From assembly GCF_020536995.1 (NCBI RefSeq), contig NC_068359.1, forward strand, positions 88,539,829 through 88,603,828: a stretch of DNA of 64,000 nucleotides, given 5' to 3'. The first letter of the stretch is position 1. Every line of letters starts with the position of its first letter. Shown in pieces: positions 25,135 through 37,580 of this stretch. A program made the translations under genes and the position numbers. The notes below the pieces were generated by a model, which did not search any database, was not told the DNA's origin, and saw only the letters and a program-made list of their open reading frames with translations. Origin of the DNA: Dreissena polymorpha. Lineage: Eukaryota > Mollusca > Bivalvia > Myida > Dreissenidae.

Positions 25135-26518
25135 TTTAATTGCAAATCCGTTTGATTCTTACGTGTTTAAACCGCGCAACGACAATTGTCTATATTCAAT
25201 GATTCTGTAGAAGTTTGAAATGTACCATACCGTAACGCGATATTAAATGAGCTACTTAGCGCAAACGGAATTGGTTCAAGTCGTAAGTATGCAAAAGCGA
25301 AACTGAATGCATTAATATAAGGGCATCAGGTTAACAGGTTTTAGTTATTTCACATGAACTTGTGATAAAAGATATACGTGAATAGAGGTATGACACTAAA
25401 CATATTAAGTGACTCAATTAATGTAAAGTGTATGTGTATTCACACATTGTACTTGTTGTGTGTTCTAAACTGATGTTGTTGGTTTTTTTATCATTACAGG
25501 TTCACCATTTTTAGAAAATGGTTATCATTTATGAGGTTTGGAACGAGAATATAAGGCATTTTCGTATAACGAACGTTTTAGATATTCAAACCATTGTAGC
25601 TCTAAAAAGGTTTTGGGGTGAAAGTGGTAATTTGAACCGAAACATTTATTTTGTAATTATGCATATCGGCATTGACACTATAAATTTAAGATCATTTTAT
25701 CAAATACATTTAATGGATTTTCGTTAAAAGTATCTACGTCTTTTAAAATATAGTTTTAATACCAAACAATCTACGGGGTTCAAAATGTCACGTTTTGATA
25801 TTTCAATTATTAAAAATATAAATGATAGGGTTTATTTCAGAATACATTAGGCTTTTAGCCCATGAGTACACATACATATAATACACCATGCAATCAACAG
25901 CGGTCCATGACATTCAATCATATAAATATATAATGTTTAGCATATAGATTGATGTGAACATAACATAAACAATTTGGGGATACAACAAAAACAACAGCAA
26001 CTTCTAGATCGTTTCGAACTACAATTCAATCTGTTTTACGCAACCTTATTTTTTTTTAATACATGTTTTTTCACAGCATATTTTTTAATTCAATATTTAG
26101 ATCTTACACTTGTTCACACACGCTTCAGAATCTGTTTGAATCGGTTTGAGTCCCAAGAAAAAAACACAATAAAATACCTCTCAACACATCTCACAAACGC
26201 ATGTCCAACTTGTCCCGGCCACGTATTGCCATATAATAATGGCGATTACTCAAACACGCAATAAAACATATTAGATACAAACATTGCGACTATAATGTTA
26301 ACAATATTAACATATGCAGACAAAAATACTTTGCCAACCATTGTGTTAGTATAGTTCTGCCGCAATCACTTATCACACTCAAGCTTCGTCAGCCACCCAC
26401 ACGGTGACTAGATCAAGTGTTCATGTTATCAAGCGATAAACCCTTTCACACTTAACCTATTCGTATCTCAGACACTTATATGCATTCACTCACATGAAGA
26501 TCGATGCATCAAATTTAA
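25130..26518. other. Upstream flank of unit A
   Basis: Around 25370-25530 resembles 44020-44180 upstream of copy 4 (TAATGTAAAGTGTATGTGTATT, then ACAGGTTCACCATTTTTAG), so the duplicated unit begins before the coding exons. No gene recognised. Confidence 0.5.
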
Positions 26519-26519
26519 T

Positions 26520-27008
26520 AAAGGGACTTTTTCACGTTTTGGTAAATTGACAAAATAACAAAAAATGATTCAGTTTCGCAAATATTCGTTCTAGTTATGA
26601 TATTTGTGAGAAAACAGTGATGATGAACATAAACATGATCTAAAATACCCATTATATGCATCTTTTGACGATTTAAAAAGCTGAAAATTATAAAGTCTTG
26701 CAAAGCGAAACGATTGAATTATTTGGCGTGTTTTGTCGTTGTCGATAGTTTCGATACTACGAGGATTTCTTATATATATAAGTATAAAATACATCAATCA
26801 TGGATGAGCACGGATGGCCGAGTGGTCTAAGCGATAGACTTTTACTCCAGGGGTCAGTGATTCGAGCCGAGTTGAGGGTTACTTTTTTTTCTTTAATTTT
26901 ATTTTTTTTTTTTTTACTGGAGCTTTTTTAGATCCTATGTTTGCATTTATCAATATAATGCATTGTATGCCAAACTTCAATACATGCCAAAATCAGTGAA
27001 AAGGCCCC
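26520..27008 (+). mobile_element. TTAA-type MITE with tRNA-like core (element E1)
   Basis: Ends AAAGGGACTTTTTCACGTTT and ...GAAAAGGCCCCTTTAA form inverted termini shared with 39720-40228, 40592-41063 and 61239-61733. The right flank is TTAA; the left is degenerate. A tRNA-like segment lies at 26808-26880, followed by a T-rich tract and the tail ATCCTATGTTTGCATTTATC. Confidence 0.75.
26808..26880 (+). repeat. tRNA-Leu/Ser-like SINE head in E1
   Basis: Box A-like TGGCCGAGTGGTCTAAG and box B-like TGATTCGAGCC at tRNA spacing. The acceptor ends do not pair and a T-run follows, so it is a pol III promoter-like remnant rather than a tRNA gene. Confidence 0.65.
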
Positions 27009-27347
27009 TTTAAGCACTCGATCATTATCTCTATCAACCCCCCAGACTTAAAATGTAATGCGCTTTATTTCATTTCAAATAAACTCTTCACTACTTTAAA
27101 CAGTTATCAAATATTGAATGTTATGAACTATACCGTATTAAAAAAACCTAGTCTTACACAGACTAACGTCAGCTTGTTATGATAACGATAAAAGGCCATT
27201 GTTTTAAATGATCATGAATCTTTGAGTGAATTTTTCAGATATAAAATCTAACACTTTAAAATATGCATGCTTACTTCTTAAACGTTAGTTAACATGCACA
27301 ACAATAAAGTACTGATTGTTATAGATATGATTTATCTTAGATAGAGG

Positions 27348-27890
27348 ATGAGTGAAAAATTGCCAGAAAAGTACATGGATCAGCTGGAGTCCTGGATTGG
27401 CACGGGACCAAAGATCTTTACCCTGCTGTACAAGTAATCCAGAGATGGGTGTAACCCAACAACATTCCACCAGGAGTGTGATAACCAGGGGCCCACTGTG
27501 ACGGTGCTCTACAACCCACAGGGCTCGGTGTATGGGGGATATGTTAGTGCGAGCTGGATCAGCGGCACCAGCGACTCATATATAAAAGACTATATCCAAG
27601 ATTCGAGAGCATTCCTGTTCCAACTTAAGTATTCAGGGAGCGATACATTCAACATGTTTCCAATTAAGATCCTACAAATGGGTTGTTTGGAAGGTTGACA
27701 TATGGACCTACGTTTGGTGGCGGGCACGATCTCCACACCTTCAACGGCACAATCAACAGCGCTGGTGCATATTTCACTTTTAACGGCTATACGAGCTTTG
27801 GAAGCAGCTTCAACAATTCAGGTCATACTTTCTATAAGATAAACAATGGAAACTTCAATGTCACCGAGTTAGAAGTTTACAGTGTAACAG
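27348..27890 (+). pseudogene. Copy 3 exon 1: TLDc remnant
   Basis: ATG then SEKLPEKYMDQLESWIGTG; the family Gln-Ile becomes a stop, and later RLTYGPTFGGGHDLHTFNG and TELEVYSVTG are in another frame. Donor GT intact. Confidence 0.85.
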
Positions 27891-28525
27891 GTACAAGTAT
27901 GTTATGTATATGCCTATATATATATTTTCAAGATAATCTGACATCCATATGACAGCAAGGTACGTGTGTGTATTTTCAAATGATAGCTATTGAATTTCCG
28001 ACAAAATATAATTACGCAAACGTTATAAGACTATTTTAAATTACATTTATGTCATTTTTACACAAAGTTATGAAGCAATTTTAGCGTTTTTATCATTTCC
28101 ATAGTACCTTTTCTTGTATGCAGACGTGTTTCATTATGATTTTGATGATTCAATAACAATACATTTGATTTTAATATTTCGTCATTTATTGATGACCATA
28201 TGGTGTTATGTTTGTATATTGACTATGCAAAGATGGGCAGCGGATACAGATTCTACCACAACCTTGGCGAAAAACTCATGAATGGAATAAAAAGATAAAC
28301 GTCTGAACTTATTATTGCGTTGTTGTGACGTGTTTTAACTTAAATCACATTGAAATACACAAGCATAAGATATGAACGCTTTTAAATCTGTTCATGATTT
28401 TATTTGCACGAAATCAAACGACATTTCAAAAATACTTACTTCACATACTGCGAATCAGAGCGGATATTTGTTCGGTTTCATATATCAGGTTCACTGATAA
28501 TATCAATTATCCGGACTATCTCGAT

Positions 28526-28714
28526 ACGCTTACCGAGGACATCGTATCGTTCAAACCTTCCGGAAAGCTTCGACTCTCAGATGTCCGTATCCTGATGCTT
28601 GGCCCAATAGGGACGGGCAAGTCGAGCTTCTACAATACCATCAACTCTGTGTTCAAGGGCCGCATCTATCGAAGTGCCCCCTGTGGGCTTTCTACCAATG
28701 GCATAACTATTGCG
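28526..28714 (+). pseudogene. Copy 3 exon 3: P-loop exon
   Basis: 189 nt, frame open: TLTEDIVSFKPSGKL, then LMLGPIGTGKSSFYNTINS. The reading frame also continues upstream without a stop to 28394, which makes a 134-codon frame, but that upstream part is intron in copies 1 and 4. Confidence 0.85.
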
Positions 28715-29025
28715 GTCAGCATTTTAACACCATTCAAAAGATGCATGGAGCATTGTGCAATCGCTTTTTTCAAAATTTTAAGTTGCTCTTATAAATAGTA
28801 AATTGATAAAAGCTTAATATCAGAAACCAAATAAGTTTAAAATACAACATGTAGAATGCTACGTATTACAAAGTAGAGATAACATGTGATAACAAACCTC
28901 AATTTGAATACACAAGAAAATGATGCTTGCATTCAGTACATCAATCCCAAAACGTGATGTCGCTAGCAACACCCGATTTTAATCATTGCAATACATACCT
29001 GAAATATAACGTACATGCTTTGCAG

Positions 29026-29171
29026 TACACCATATATGAAGTATATGTGAGGTCTAGAGCATCGTTGAATATTTCCTTCTCTGTGATACACGCGGTCTAA
29101 AAGTCACTCAAGGTCTTTACAGTCTGGAGTGTAACTACCTGCTAGATGCGGACATACCAGATTTTTATCAG
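29026..29171 (+). pseudogene. Copy 3 exon 4 remnant
   Basis: Begins YTIYEVYVRSRASLN; two extra bases shift the frame before the CDTRGLKVTQ-like part. Acceptor TTGCAG and donor GTATGT kept. Confidence 0.8.
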
Positions 29172-29737
29172 GTATGTTCTTTAATGTGTGTAGATTTTAA
29201 ACTCATGGACATTATCCATGTAATTTACTTGATAGTGCATAAAATGTAATAAGTAACTGCTTGTCTGTTACATTCCGTTTCTGTGGCCAAACGTTCTTGA
29301 GTCGATATTAACAATTAAATATTATATATATTCACATGCCATACCCTGTTTCAATGTAATAAAGCCACTTCATATTTTGTTTATATTACTCCTGTGTGAA
29401 ACAACATTTTATAGAGTTTGCATTGGTTTAGTTTACGTTTATTGACCAATCGAATTTTTTTATTTTGCTAAAATGACGTTGCACCGTCAAATGACGTCAC
29501 GAAATGTTAATGTTGGCGTATTTTTTTTTAATTTGCTCATTTCAAAGCATGTGATAAAAAAGATCTGACACTCGTTGTCATATCATACCATATTTTATTA
29601 AACTCGTCCAGGAAATGTGTTAGTAAGCTCGCCAAAGGCTCGCTTACTAACAAAATTCCTAAAGCTCGTGCCAGATCCTATATTTATTTTTCAATGACTA
29701 AATGAACACGTATGGAATATTAAAAACACTCTTACAG

Positions 29738-29908
29738 TTTAATCCAGTCTCCCCAATCAGCCCCGCCAACCCCGGGTTCGTGCATCAACCAATGGTTACA
29801 GACCAAATCCACTGCGTTCTGTTCGTAAACGACGCGGCTACAGTTGGGGACATACCACAGAAATTGGTCGACAAGAAGCACAGTTTACAAAACTTGTTAA
29901 TCTTAAAG
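29738..29908 (+). pseudogene. Copy 3 exon 5 remnant
   Basis: FNPVSPISPANPGFVHQP, then HCVLFVNDAATVGDIPQKL; one nucleotide shorter than the family length, so the phase to exon 6 is lost. Confidence 0.8.
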
Positions 29909-30227
29909 GTTAAATATAAGTTGTCTTGACATTATTTGTCTGACGATAGTAAAGGGGGGGGGGGTGAGTTTACCTGTTAGTCCTTTTATAGCTCGCGAGT
30001 AAACCGTTTTTTATCTGCATTTCATTGAAAAACATTGCAACAAAATACTTGTATTCGACTGAAAAAATATACTTAGATGAACATATTTGGAAAAGGGTTA
30101 ACATGTTTATTAGTTTGGTGTTGAGTCGTTTATCATATGATACATCTTGTTATTCAAACTAGATGTACTACTTCCAAAACATTATTTACATAAATTTCCG
30201 CACGCCTCTTTGTCATAAAAGTTGTGA

Positions 30228-30606
30228 AAGGTGTGATTTATGTTCCTATAATTTGAAAAATTATAAATCGGCGAATATCTCAATAAGAGTTAGTCTTTCG
30301 AACTACATCATGAACTTTATATGATGTAGATAACATCTAAGGCTTTATTTCACATTATGTGGGAGTGCTTCAATATGGTCAACTGTCGAAGCATTTGAGA
30401 TTTCATTAAACGACCTAAAAGGTGTGATTTATGTTCCTATAATTTGAAAAATTATAAATCGGCGAATATATCAATAAGAGTTAGTCTTTCGAACTGCATC
30501 ATGAACTTTATATGGAGTAGATAGCATCATAGGCTTCATTTCAAATTGTGTGGGAGTGCTTCAATATAATCAACTGTCGAAGAATCTGAGATTTCATTAA
30601 ACGATC
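30228..30606. repeat. ~190-bp tandem duplication in copy 3 intron 5
   Basis: 30228-30418 and 30419-30606 repeat AAAGGTGTGATTTATGTTCC...CATTAAACGA with few differences. Unit B has one copy (about 48510-48695), so the duplication is specific to unit A. Confidence 0.85.
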
Positions 30607-31411
30607 TTGCTCACAGATAGTTGGAATGACAATTTTCCAACTGGTTGTCACACATTCACAAAATTAAAGAATAACAATAAATCAGGCAGCAAACAACCAC
30701 TAACGACGTGGACTTACATGCAAAAAAAATATCCACTTGTTTGTAAGTAATCATTTATTGCGATTGTGAAAAATTTAAAATGTTTGCGCACTTTATTTGT
30801 TATATTCTTTGAAAACATATAACGTGACAGTCCGGACAGATTAAATACAGTTGAAGAACAAAACGCCGTATTTGAACTAATATTTTCTTCTTCAAATTTC
30901 ACGATGACTAACTTGCTATTATCTTTGCTTTTACTTGGCTACATTGTCCAGGGAATTTCTTTACATCATTGAGATTTTTAAAAATAAATCTTTAAATACA
31001 TCAACAATATGAAGAATGTTACCTTAGGTCTCAATCAAATTGAAAGTCTCCGATAAACTTTGTTCTTTAACACATACTTTTTTTGAATTCATTTGACATG
31101 AAATCTTTCCTATTCCAAAGAAGTAGTCTGACATAACATTTTACGATTACCGATAACCAACTTGGATAAAAAGTGCGACAGTGAAACCCATCAATCATCA
31201 TTCGGACAGGCATTCACAGATTTTCGCAATTGCTTTATTGTCTATGTCATACTGCAAAGGGTGAAACATAACAATAATTGTAAAATCTCTTGTTGTGTGA
31301 AAATATATGCAAATCTATTAATATGCTCTGTATGCCACTTCTTGTGATAAATTATTATAGAAGAAAACTGTGTTCAAATAATGTTGTTTTGATTTTTATT
31401 ATCGGTTCCAG

Positions 31412-31787
31412 GAATTCCACAAGTAGTACTTTTAACAAAAGTCGATCTGGCCTGTAAGGAAGTGGCCAGTAACATCACCAACGTGTTCAAGAGCAAGGAA
31501 ATTGAGGCAGCTGTGGACAAGGCATCAAACCTTCTCGGCTTGCCTAGAAACCATGCACTTCCGGTGAAGAACTACGAGACTGAGATGGAGCTTGATGACA
31601 ACATCAGCATCCTGGCCTTGATGGCACTGCGTCAGGTGCTGCACTTTGCAGAGGATTACATCCAGGTCTTCAGAACAAACTGAAAGCGTGTGGTGTTTCT
31701 AGCGAGAAGCTGGACAAACGAGAATCATTAGTAAAGGCAGTGACCAAGAATAATAGGAGACACCGCATTGCTTTTCTCCAATGATTT
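31412..31787 (+). pseudogene. Copy 3 exon 6 remnant
   Basis: GIPQVVLLTKVDLACKEVAS through ISILALMALRQVLHFAEDYI is open. One base is missing in CAGGTCTTCAGAAC (copy 4: CAGGTCCTTCAGAAC), which gives an early TGA at 31681-31683; the family C-terminus then continues out of frame. Confidence 0.85.
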
Positions 31788-32354
31788 CTAATTGAAAATC
31801 AATGTGTATATCTCGTTACTTAAACTAGATAATCGGATTATTCATTTTAGGCTTAAAAAGCTAAACGGAAATTATATATTCGTTACGAATTGGTTATTTG
31901 ATGCATGGTTAATGGTTAATTATTATATTAACATATGTTATATGTCTAATATCAATATGTATATTAACAAAGGAACTATTTATGCTGTGTGCTTTAATTT
32001 TTTACATTGTTTTACATTTGTTATATATGTTACGCAGTAATTGTGTATATATTACATAATATCTATTTCATTTGTTGGATTGTCCCAACAGTATACTTAA
32101 CCGAAAGTTACAATTGCATGCATTCTTTTTTCACTTTCAAACTAAGTAAAGTTCTTTAGTCATGACGCATACTTTTATTTATATTTTTATATCATGAAAT
32201 CTCAAACATCTACATAATATTGGTTGTACCTATTTAATATCAACATACTTAATGTTTTCAGCCTTACTACTATACTACAGACAAGTTTTCAAACGATTTT
32301 GTTATATTGTTAAATCGTAAAACATATAATTATGTAGCAAAATATTAGCCATAA
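31788..32354. other. Copy 3 3' flank
   Basis: Alignable with 49760-50050 (copy 4) and 16231-16560 (copy 2). Probable 3' UTR or downstream DNA; no separate gene. Confidence 0.5.
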
Positions 32355-32704
32355 CGATGGTCCCCATTCAAAATGCCGAACCAACATGTTTTACATTTCG
32401 TGATTTTTGCACTATGTAGGGCGGGAAATCAGTGCGCACATGCCCAGAAAACGGCGAACCGCCTAACCAATCAGAACACGCCAAACCGGCCGTATGATAA
32501 AATGCCGAATTGTGATTGTGGAAATAAAAATTTGCAAATATGCGAAGCTGAACACTCAAAAATGCGAAGCTGAATATTATTGTAAAAATGTGAAGCCGAA
32601 TATTTTTTTAATTCGGCATTTTGCATATAGTTATGAAAATGAAAAAATAGCCCTCCTGGATTGTTGTGTTTTTGTAAGTTCGGCATTTTAAATGGGGACC
32701 ATCG
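32355..32704. mobile_element. MITE with ~28-bp TIRs (CGATGGTCCCCATT...)
   Basis: CGATGGTCCCCATTCAAAAT then GCCGAAC at the left is the reverse complement of the right end GTTCGGCATTTTAAATGGGG then ACCATCG. The interior has repeats of AATGCGAAGCTGAA. It is 350 bp with no coding capacity. Confidence 0.8.
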
Positions 32705-33381
32705 ATAAGCTTCATAAAACGTGTATACTGTTACAGCCTTTTTACATCTGTATAGTAAAGGTAGAAACATTCTTTACGTAACTGATCTAAATTCGTTGTA
32801 GATTATTGAATTATATTTTATGGCTAACTAAATATGTATTGCATATGCATCTTTTTAATCTCTAAAGTTATTGTGTTATTTTTCATATGTACTGCTGTCT
32901 AATAAAATGTATTGAAAAACAGTAAACTTTTACAAATAATACGGTATTGCAAGTGTGTGCACTTAATTTAAACACAATAAAGCAATACAAGAGTTCGCAC
33001 GTATTTATAAAAATAGTGTTTAACAACTATCTTATTATAAATAGTCAAGACTGGAAGCTTGGTGTAGATGTATGAAATGTAAGGCGCCGAATATGGTACT
33101 CGTTTTAAGTATCAACAACAAATAGAGTGTAAGGAAAATAAATTGATGGATTAATAAAGCATAATAATTAAAGCGGGTATATACGATTTTTATATGTGTT
33201 TAATTGAAATATATTGATAAAATATGTTACAATAACACAAAATAGGCAAGAAAAATTATACATTAAAGCCGAATTTCATAAAATGCAGCAAAGACAAATT
33301 AGCGCCCCGAGCCGATAAAGACGTACATATTTTCCTACAATAACCGAAGCATTCGTCTTTGTATTATAAACCGTTAAACTA

Positions 33382-34136
33382 CGAGGGGTGTTCCAGAAGT
33401 TCGTGGATTTTCGCTATTACTTATTAGTTTTCTGGTTAAAGTCAATGAAATGTACATATTATACAAACCAATTATCACGGACTTTATATATAAGCTAAAA
33501 ATGCATGAATTCCATAAAGCGCGTTTGAAACGCGTTGCCATAGAGACCTTAGTAACGAAATGCGGCGCACGCGTGTATTTTATTATAAGTATGAGCGTTA
33601 CGCGAATTTAAGTTTGGTTTAAATGTCGTTGATAAACAGAATTTACGGCAAATTTCACGTTACAGCGCCTAAGTCCTCCTTACAGCCCGGATTTGGCCCC
33701 TATGGACTTCCGCGTCTTCCCGGAAGTTAAATCACAGTTGCGCGGTATTCGCTTTGCAAGTAAACAGGAACTTACAGTTGCAGCAAAGCGAATCGTGTCG
33801 TCTTTTGACGCTGACTGGTATAGAGACACTTTTGACAAGTGGATTTCCCGACACATAAAGTGCATTCGCGTTGGAGGTGATTATGTGGAAAAGATTTGAC
33901 AGTTGTTAACTTCATAACGTCATTGACGTTGAACAGAAACGTTACACGTGCGTCGGTGTGCGCATTGTGCACATGTTTCAATCTCTGATATATATTTATT
34001 GTTTTATGTATTTCCATGATATTTGGAGAGTAGATTTGAAAAGGACGAAATATTCTTAACATGCTATTTGTTTGTCCATTTATGTTACCAAATGAAAGTT
34101 ATAGCGAAAATCCACGAACTTCTGGAACACCCCTCG
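33382..34136 (+). mobile_element. mariner element, internally deleted, nested
   Basis: Perfect 36-bp TIRs (CGAGGGGTGTTCCAGAAGTT...TTCGCTAT) and TA target duplication at 33380-33381 and 34137-34138. At 755 bp it is shorter than a full mariner (about 1.3 kb). It retains only the transposase C-terminus. Confidence 0.92.
33669..33899 (+). pseudogene. mariner transposase C-terminal fragment
   Basis: Reads PPYSPDLAPMDFRVFPEVKS, where the Asp of YSPDLAP is the third catalytic Asp of the D,D34D triad. It continues through LRGIRFASKQEL to KWISRHIKCIRVGGDYVEKI and a stop. The N-terminal helix-turn-helix and the first catalytic residues are absent, so it cannot transpose by itself. Confidence 0.85.
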
Positions 34137-34399
34137 TAAGTTTAGATGCACATCGTACATGTATGGTATACATGCTGGCGAATTCGGCTGTACAGCCGTT
34201 TTCAATTTCAGAATTAAATATCTGGTTTATTTCGCATTTTTCGACACATGTTCTTCTTAACTTTTATTTTAATTTATATTGAAATATATATATAATTAGT
34301 TTTTTTATACAGTTTATATAAATTCATAAATATTTGACAAAATCGTATATACCCGCTTTAATACAAGTATAATTATATCAGTAACTATTACTTCACATT

Positions 34400-35127
34400 A
34401 AAGGGCCAGATGCCATATGCGGCCAGAGTCCAGTATACTTCACAACGAAAGGCATTTTCACACGTGTTTAGCGATAACGAGGCAGTTTGAAAATGTGAAA
34501 ATTCGGAGATATTACGACATAGCTTCTATTGCGTTCTATTGTATGGGTAAATTAACTGATTGTGGCAGCCTCTTTTTTAATATAAATGCGATTCATTGTA
34601 AAAAAACAAATACTAGGGTGAAAGAAAACTTACGCTCGCGTTTCGACGAAAAAGTTGCGTCAACGTCATTATGGTGAAATCATCTTTAATTTTAATAGTC
34701 GGAAAGTAAACCACAAATCGTGAAGGATAATTTATAATATTTATTAACATTTATTTATTTGAATAAGTAACTTCTATGGTTGGTTAAGATTAAGTAATGA
34801 AATCGTATTTGATTGCATGTTAATACAAGGGTCATTTTTGTTTATGTGAAGGTATACAGCCTTTGAAAATAATATTCTCTTATGACTATATTGTATAAAT
34901 TCATCATCAACAATATTACAGCTGCACGTTCTTTAATATCTTACTTGTATGATTTCCAAATTCGTTACACTATGGCATTGAGATAATTACGGGAAAATCT
35001 TCAAAATAAAATATATCATCTTTCTAAGTCGTTTGTTTGAAATAGTAAATATTTTATGAGCATCTGCTTCGAAAGTGATTTTGTCTTAATCTTTTTCAAT
35101 TAATTTTTTATCCTCATTTATCAAAAG
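34400..35127. other. Unit A downstream flank
   Basis: TATGCGGCCAGAGTCCAGTA block shared with copies 2 and 4. From about 34556 unit B lacks the sequence up to 37588. No gene recognised. Confidence 0.5.
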
Positions 35128-36085
35128 TGATGTGGTTTTCATAATCGTTCTCAGTTATGTTGTTATACTTATTTATTGTCAGAGTTGCCGTTAACATAAT
35201 GTTTCTTAGTACTGTTGTCATCACCTTTGTCTGTAAAGTTGTTACCATCATATTTTTTAGTGATGTTGTTATAATCTCTTTTTCTCAGTTTAGTTGTTAT
35301 CATCGACTGTCTCAGTGATGTTGTTATCATCATCTTTCTTAGTGATGTTGTTATTATCATATGTCGCAGTGATGTTGTTATCATCATCTTTCTTAGTGAT
35401 GTTGTTATTATCATCTATCTCAGTGATGTTGTTATTATCATCTGTCGCAGTGATGTTGTTCTCATCATTTTTGTCAGTGGTGTTGTTATCATCATCTTAA
35501 TCAGTGATGTTGTTATCATCATCATCTTTCTCATGGTTGTTGTTATCATCATTCTTCTTAGTGATGTTGTTCTCATCATTGTTATCAGTGATTTGGCTAT
35601 TCTCATCTTTCTAAGTGATATTGGTATCATCATATTTCTCAGCGATTTTATAATTATCATCTTTCTAATTCATGCTGTTATCATCATATTTCTTAGTGAT
35701 GGTGTTTTCATCATCTGTCAGAGTGATAATGTAATCAGCGCCGTATAAGTGATATTGTTATCGTCATCTTTCTCAGTGATTTTGTTATCATCATCTTTCT
35801 CAGTGATGCTGTTTTCATCATTCTTCTTAGTGACTTGTTATCATCTTGCTTAGTGATTTTGTGATCCTATTCTTTCTCAGTGATGTTGTTATTAGCAGCT
35901 TTCAGATTGATGTTGTTATAATCATCTTTCTTAGTGATGTTGTTTTCATCATATGTCGTAATGATGTTGTAATCAGCGCCTGATCAGTGATGTTGTTTTC
36001 ATTATCTTGCTCAGTGGTGTTGTTATTTTCATCTAGCTCAGTGATGTTTTTTTGTTATTGTTACTGTTCGCATCATCAACTTAAG
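35128..36085. repeat. Minisatellite, 27-nt consensus (AGTGATGTTGTTATCATCAT-CTTTCTC)
   Basis: More than 30 units of 27-30 nt. Because 27 is a multiple of three, it makes long repetitive open frames on both strands (such as repeats of MMITTSLRK), which are artefacts. Unit B lost the array; copy 2 keeps a short version at 22270-22530. Confidence 0.9.
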
Positions 36086-37580
36086 TCTTGTTCTGTCATC
36101 TTCCTCTTGTTATATTGAATTTGGTGTGCTAACAAAGTCGTTACATTGAATACGTTCATAATATGATTGCAAACCTTTGTAGATTGTGGGTTGAGTAGTA
36201 ACTTCCTCTTTTAATTATTGTTTTTATTTACAATCGAGTGATATCAAAGTCTTCCGAGAGTCAGTAACGACGCACTTTATGTCAAGTATAGCAGTTGTTA
36301 CTTTTCAAGTGCTGAATGTTGACAGTCCATGTAGCTTGCATATATTATTCAGATTCTGACTTTTACCATGCTTGAATATGTAAAAAAAACTTTTACAATA
36401 AAATAAGTACTTAGTATCAACCAAGCTGTGCATAAAGTGCCCTTGGTGATCTTTTAAGATACCGTGTAATTCGTTGTCTGTATGTTTGAGCGTGGGTCCG
36501 TTAACCTTTTTTTCTTACTGCTTCTTCCCCTGAGCCGTTTGGAAGAATTTGTTTAACTTAATCGGAATGATAATTGGGTGCCAGTCTTTCAACGTTTGTT
36601 TAAATCACTTCGGTCTATTGCATATGTAGGTCAACACAATTTTAAATTTTGCAATGCAAATTCCGATTCATAATACATATTTTACTTATTTTTTGGAGGT
36701 CTTCTTTTCTACAACTTATTATTATGCGTTATGAGGCTCGAACGTAAATTTTGTAGGAGTACTGGGACACACACAGCTTGCGAGTGGTCGATTGATATCA
36801 GTTTAACAGGAGAAAGAGGAGGTCAAAGGTACTGTTTGATTAGTGGATGAATACAAGATACGATTGGTCAGTGTGATTGATATGTGTTTGCGGCTTATCA
36901 TAAGTAATTAAGGGCCTACCGATGATAAAGATTTAATTCGGGACCAGAGAAAGAAAGAGGGGAAATGTTAATGGAAAGGTTGCGGTGTTGTTGTTTTTTA
37001 TTTAGGATATAGAATTTGATGAACGAACGTGCTATACTTAGAATTCAGATGGGTCATTAATGGCGCGAGTTGTGTTCAACAATTTTATACTCGGTCAAAT
37101 ACGTATTTTTCCTCCCGTCCACATAAAATGAAATTTAGGGCACTCGTTTTTTTTATTATACAACGATTGCTGTTTCCTATCACTCTTCATCCTGCTATGT
37201 GTACAAACAATTCATATGAAATATACAGCACTGTTTACGTCTAAATGGTTTTCTGGTTTAAATAGTATTATCAAAGGTGCCAACAGCACACAGTATGAAA
37301 AGGATGAATACTTTATTTTGCTCTTAATTTATCAATTGTGAAACATTTTAATTAGGGCGTGATTTATTAACCAGAAACTTTTTAAGCATTTGATTCTTTT
37401 CCTAATACATCGTATTGATATTTTTTTGAACAATTATGTTTTTATTTTTATGTAATGTAGATGTAATCTTGTTACCCATCTTCAAGCTTTTTTTCACGTT
37501 GAGTTCGAATCTTAGCTAAATGGACAATATTTATATTTACATACGTCTTAAAAATAACTGTGCAGAATTATAATTCTTCT
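36086..37580. other. Unit A intergenic, no gene seen
   Basis: 1.5 kb; open frame 37029-37244 has no domain and is judged accidental. Missing from unit B. Confidence 0.5.

Larger units (their letters stand above)
27348..31787 (+). pseudogene. IFI44-like copy 3, near-complete pseudogene
   Basis: All six exon positions are present: 27348-27890, 28233-28294, 28526-28714, 29026-29171, 29738-29908 and 31412-31787. Exon 1 has an in-frame TAA at 27433-27435 and a frame change near 27690. Exon 2 has AT instead of a GT donor, and the exon 3 acceptor reads GAT instead of GAG. Exon 4 is 146 nt instead of 144 and exon 5 is 171 instead of 172. The exon 6 frame changes near 31670. The P-loop GPIGTGKSSF and TKVD remain readable. 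Decay is recent, since similarity to copy 4 is still high. Confidence 0.85.
33173..34357. mobile_element. TTAA-flanked (piggyBac-like) MITE hosting a mariner
   Basis: TTAA direct repeats at 33169-33172 and 34358-34361. Termini AGCGGGTATATACGATTTTT and its complement. The paralogous site in unit B (around 50480) has a single TTAA in the same context (AATAATTAATACAAG), an exact empty site. No piggyBac transposase is present. The mariner at 33382-34136 is nested in it. Confidence 0.88.

Noticed and set aside
26808-26880. Possible tRNA-Leu/Ser gene (also 40851-40933, 61523-61605, 39853-39939)
   Set aside because: Boxes A and B fit, but acceptor stems do not pair and all lie inside repeated TTAA elements; treated as SINE-type heads.
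28394-28798. 134-codon open frame taken as a separate gene
   Set aside because: Only 28526-28714 is family exon; the rest is intron read-through compared with copies 1 and 4.
35169-35748. Repetitive open frames on both strands (TSLRKMMIT-type and VMLLSSS-type)
   Set aside because: Direct product of a 27-nt minisatellite with a period divisible by three.
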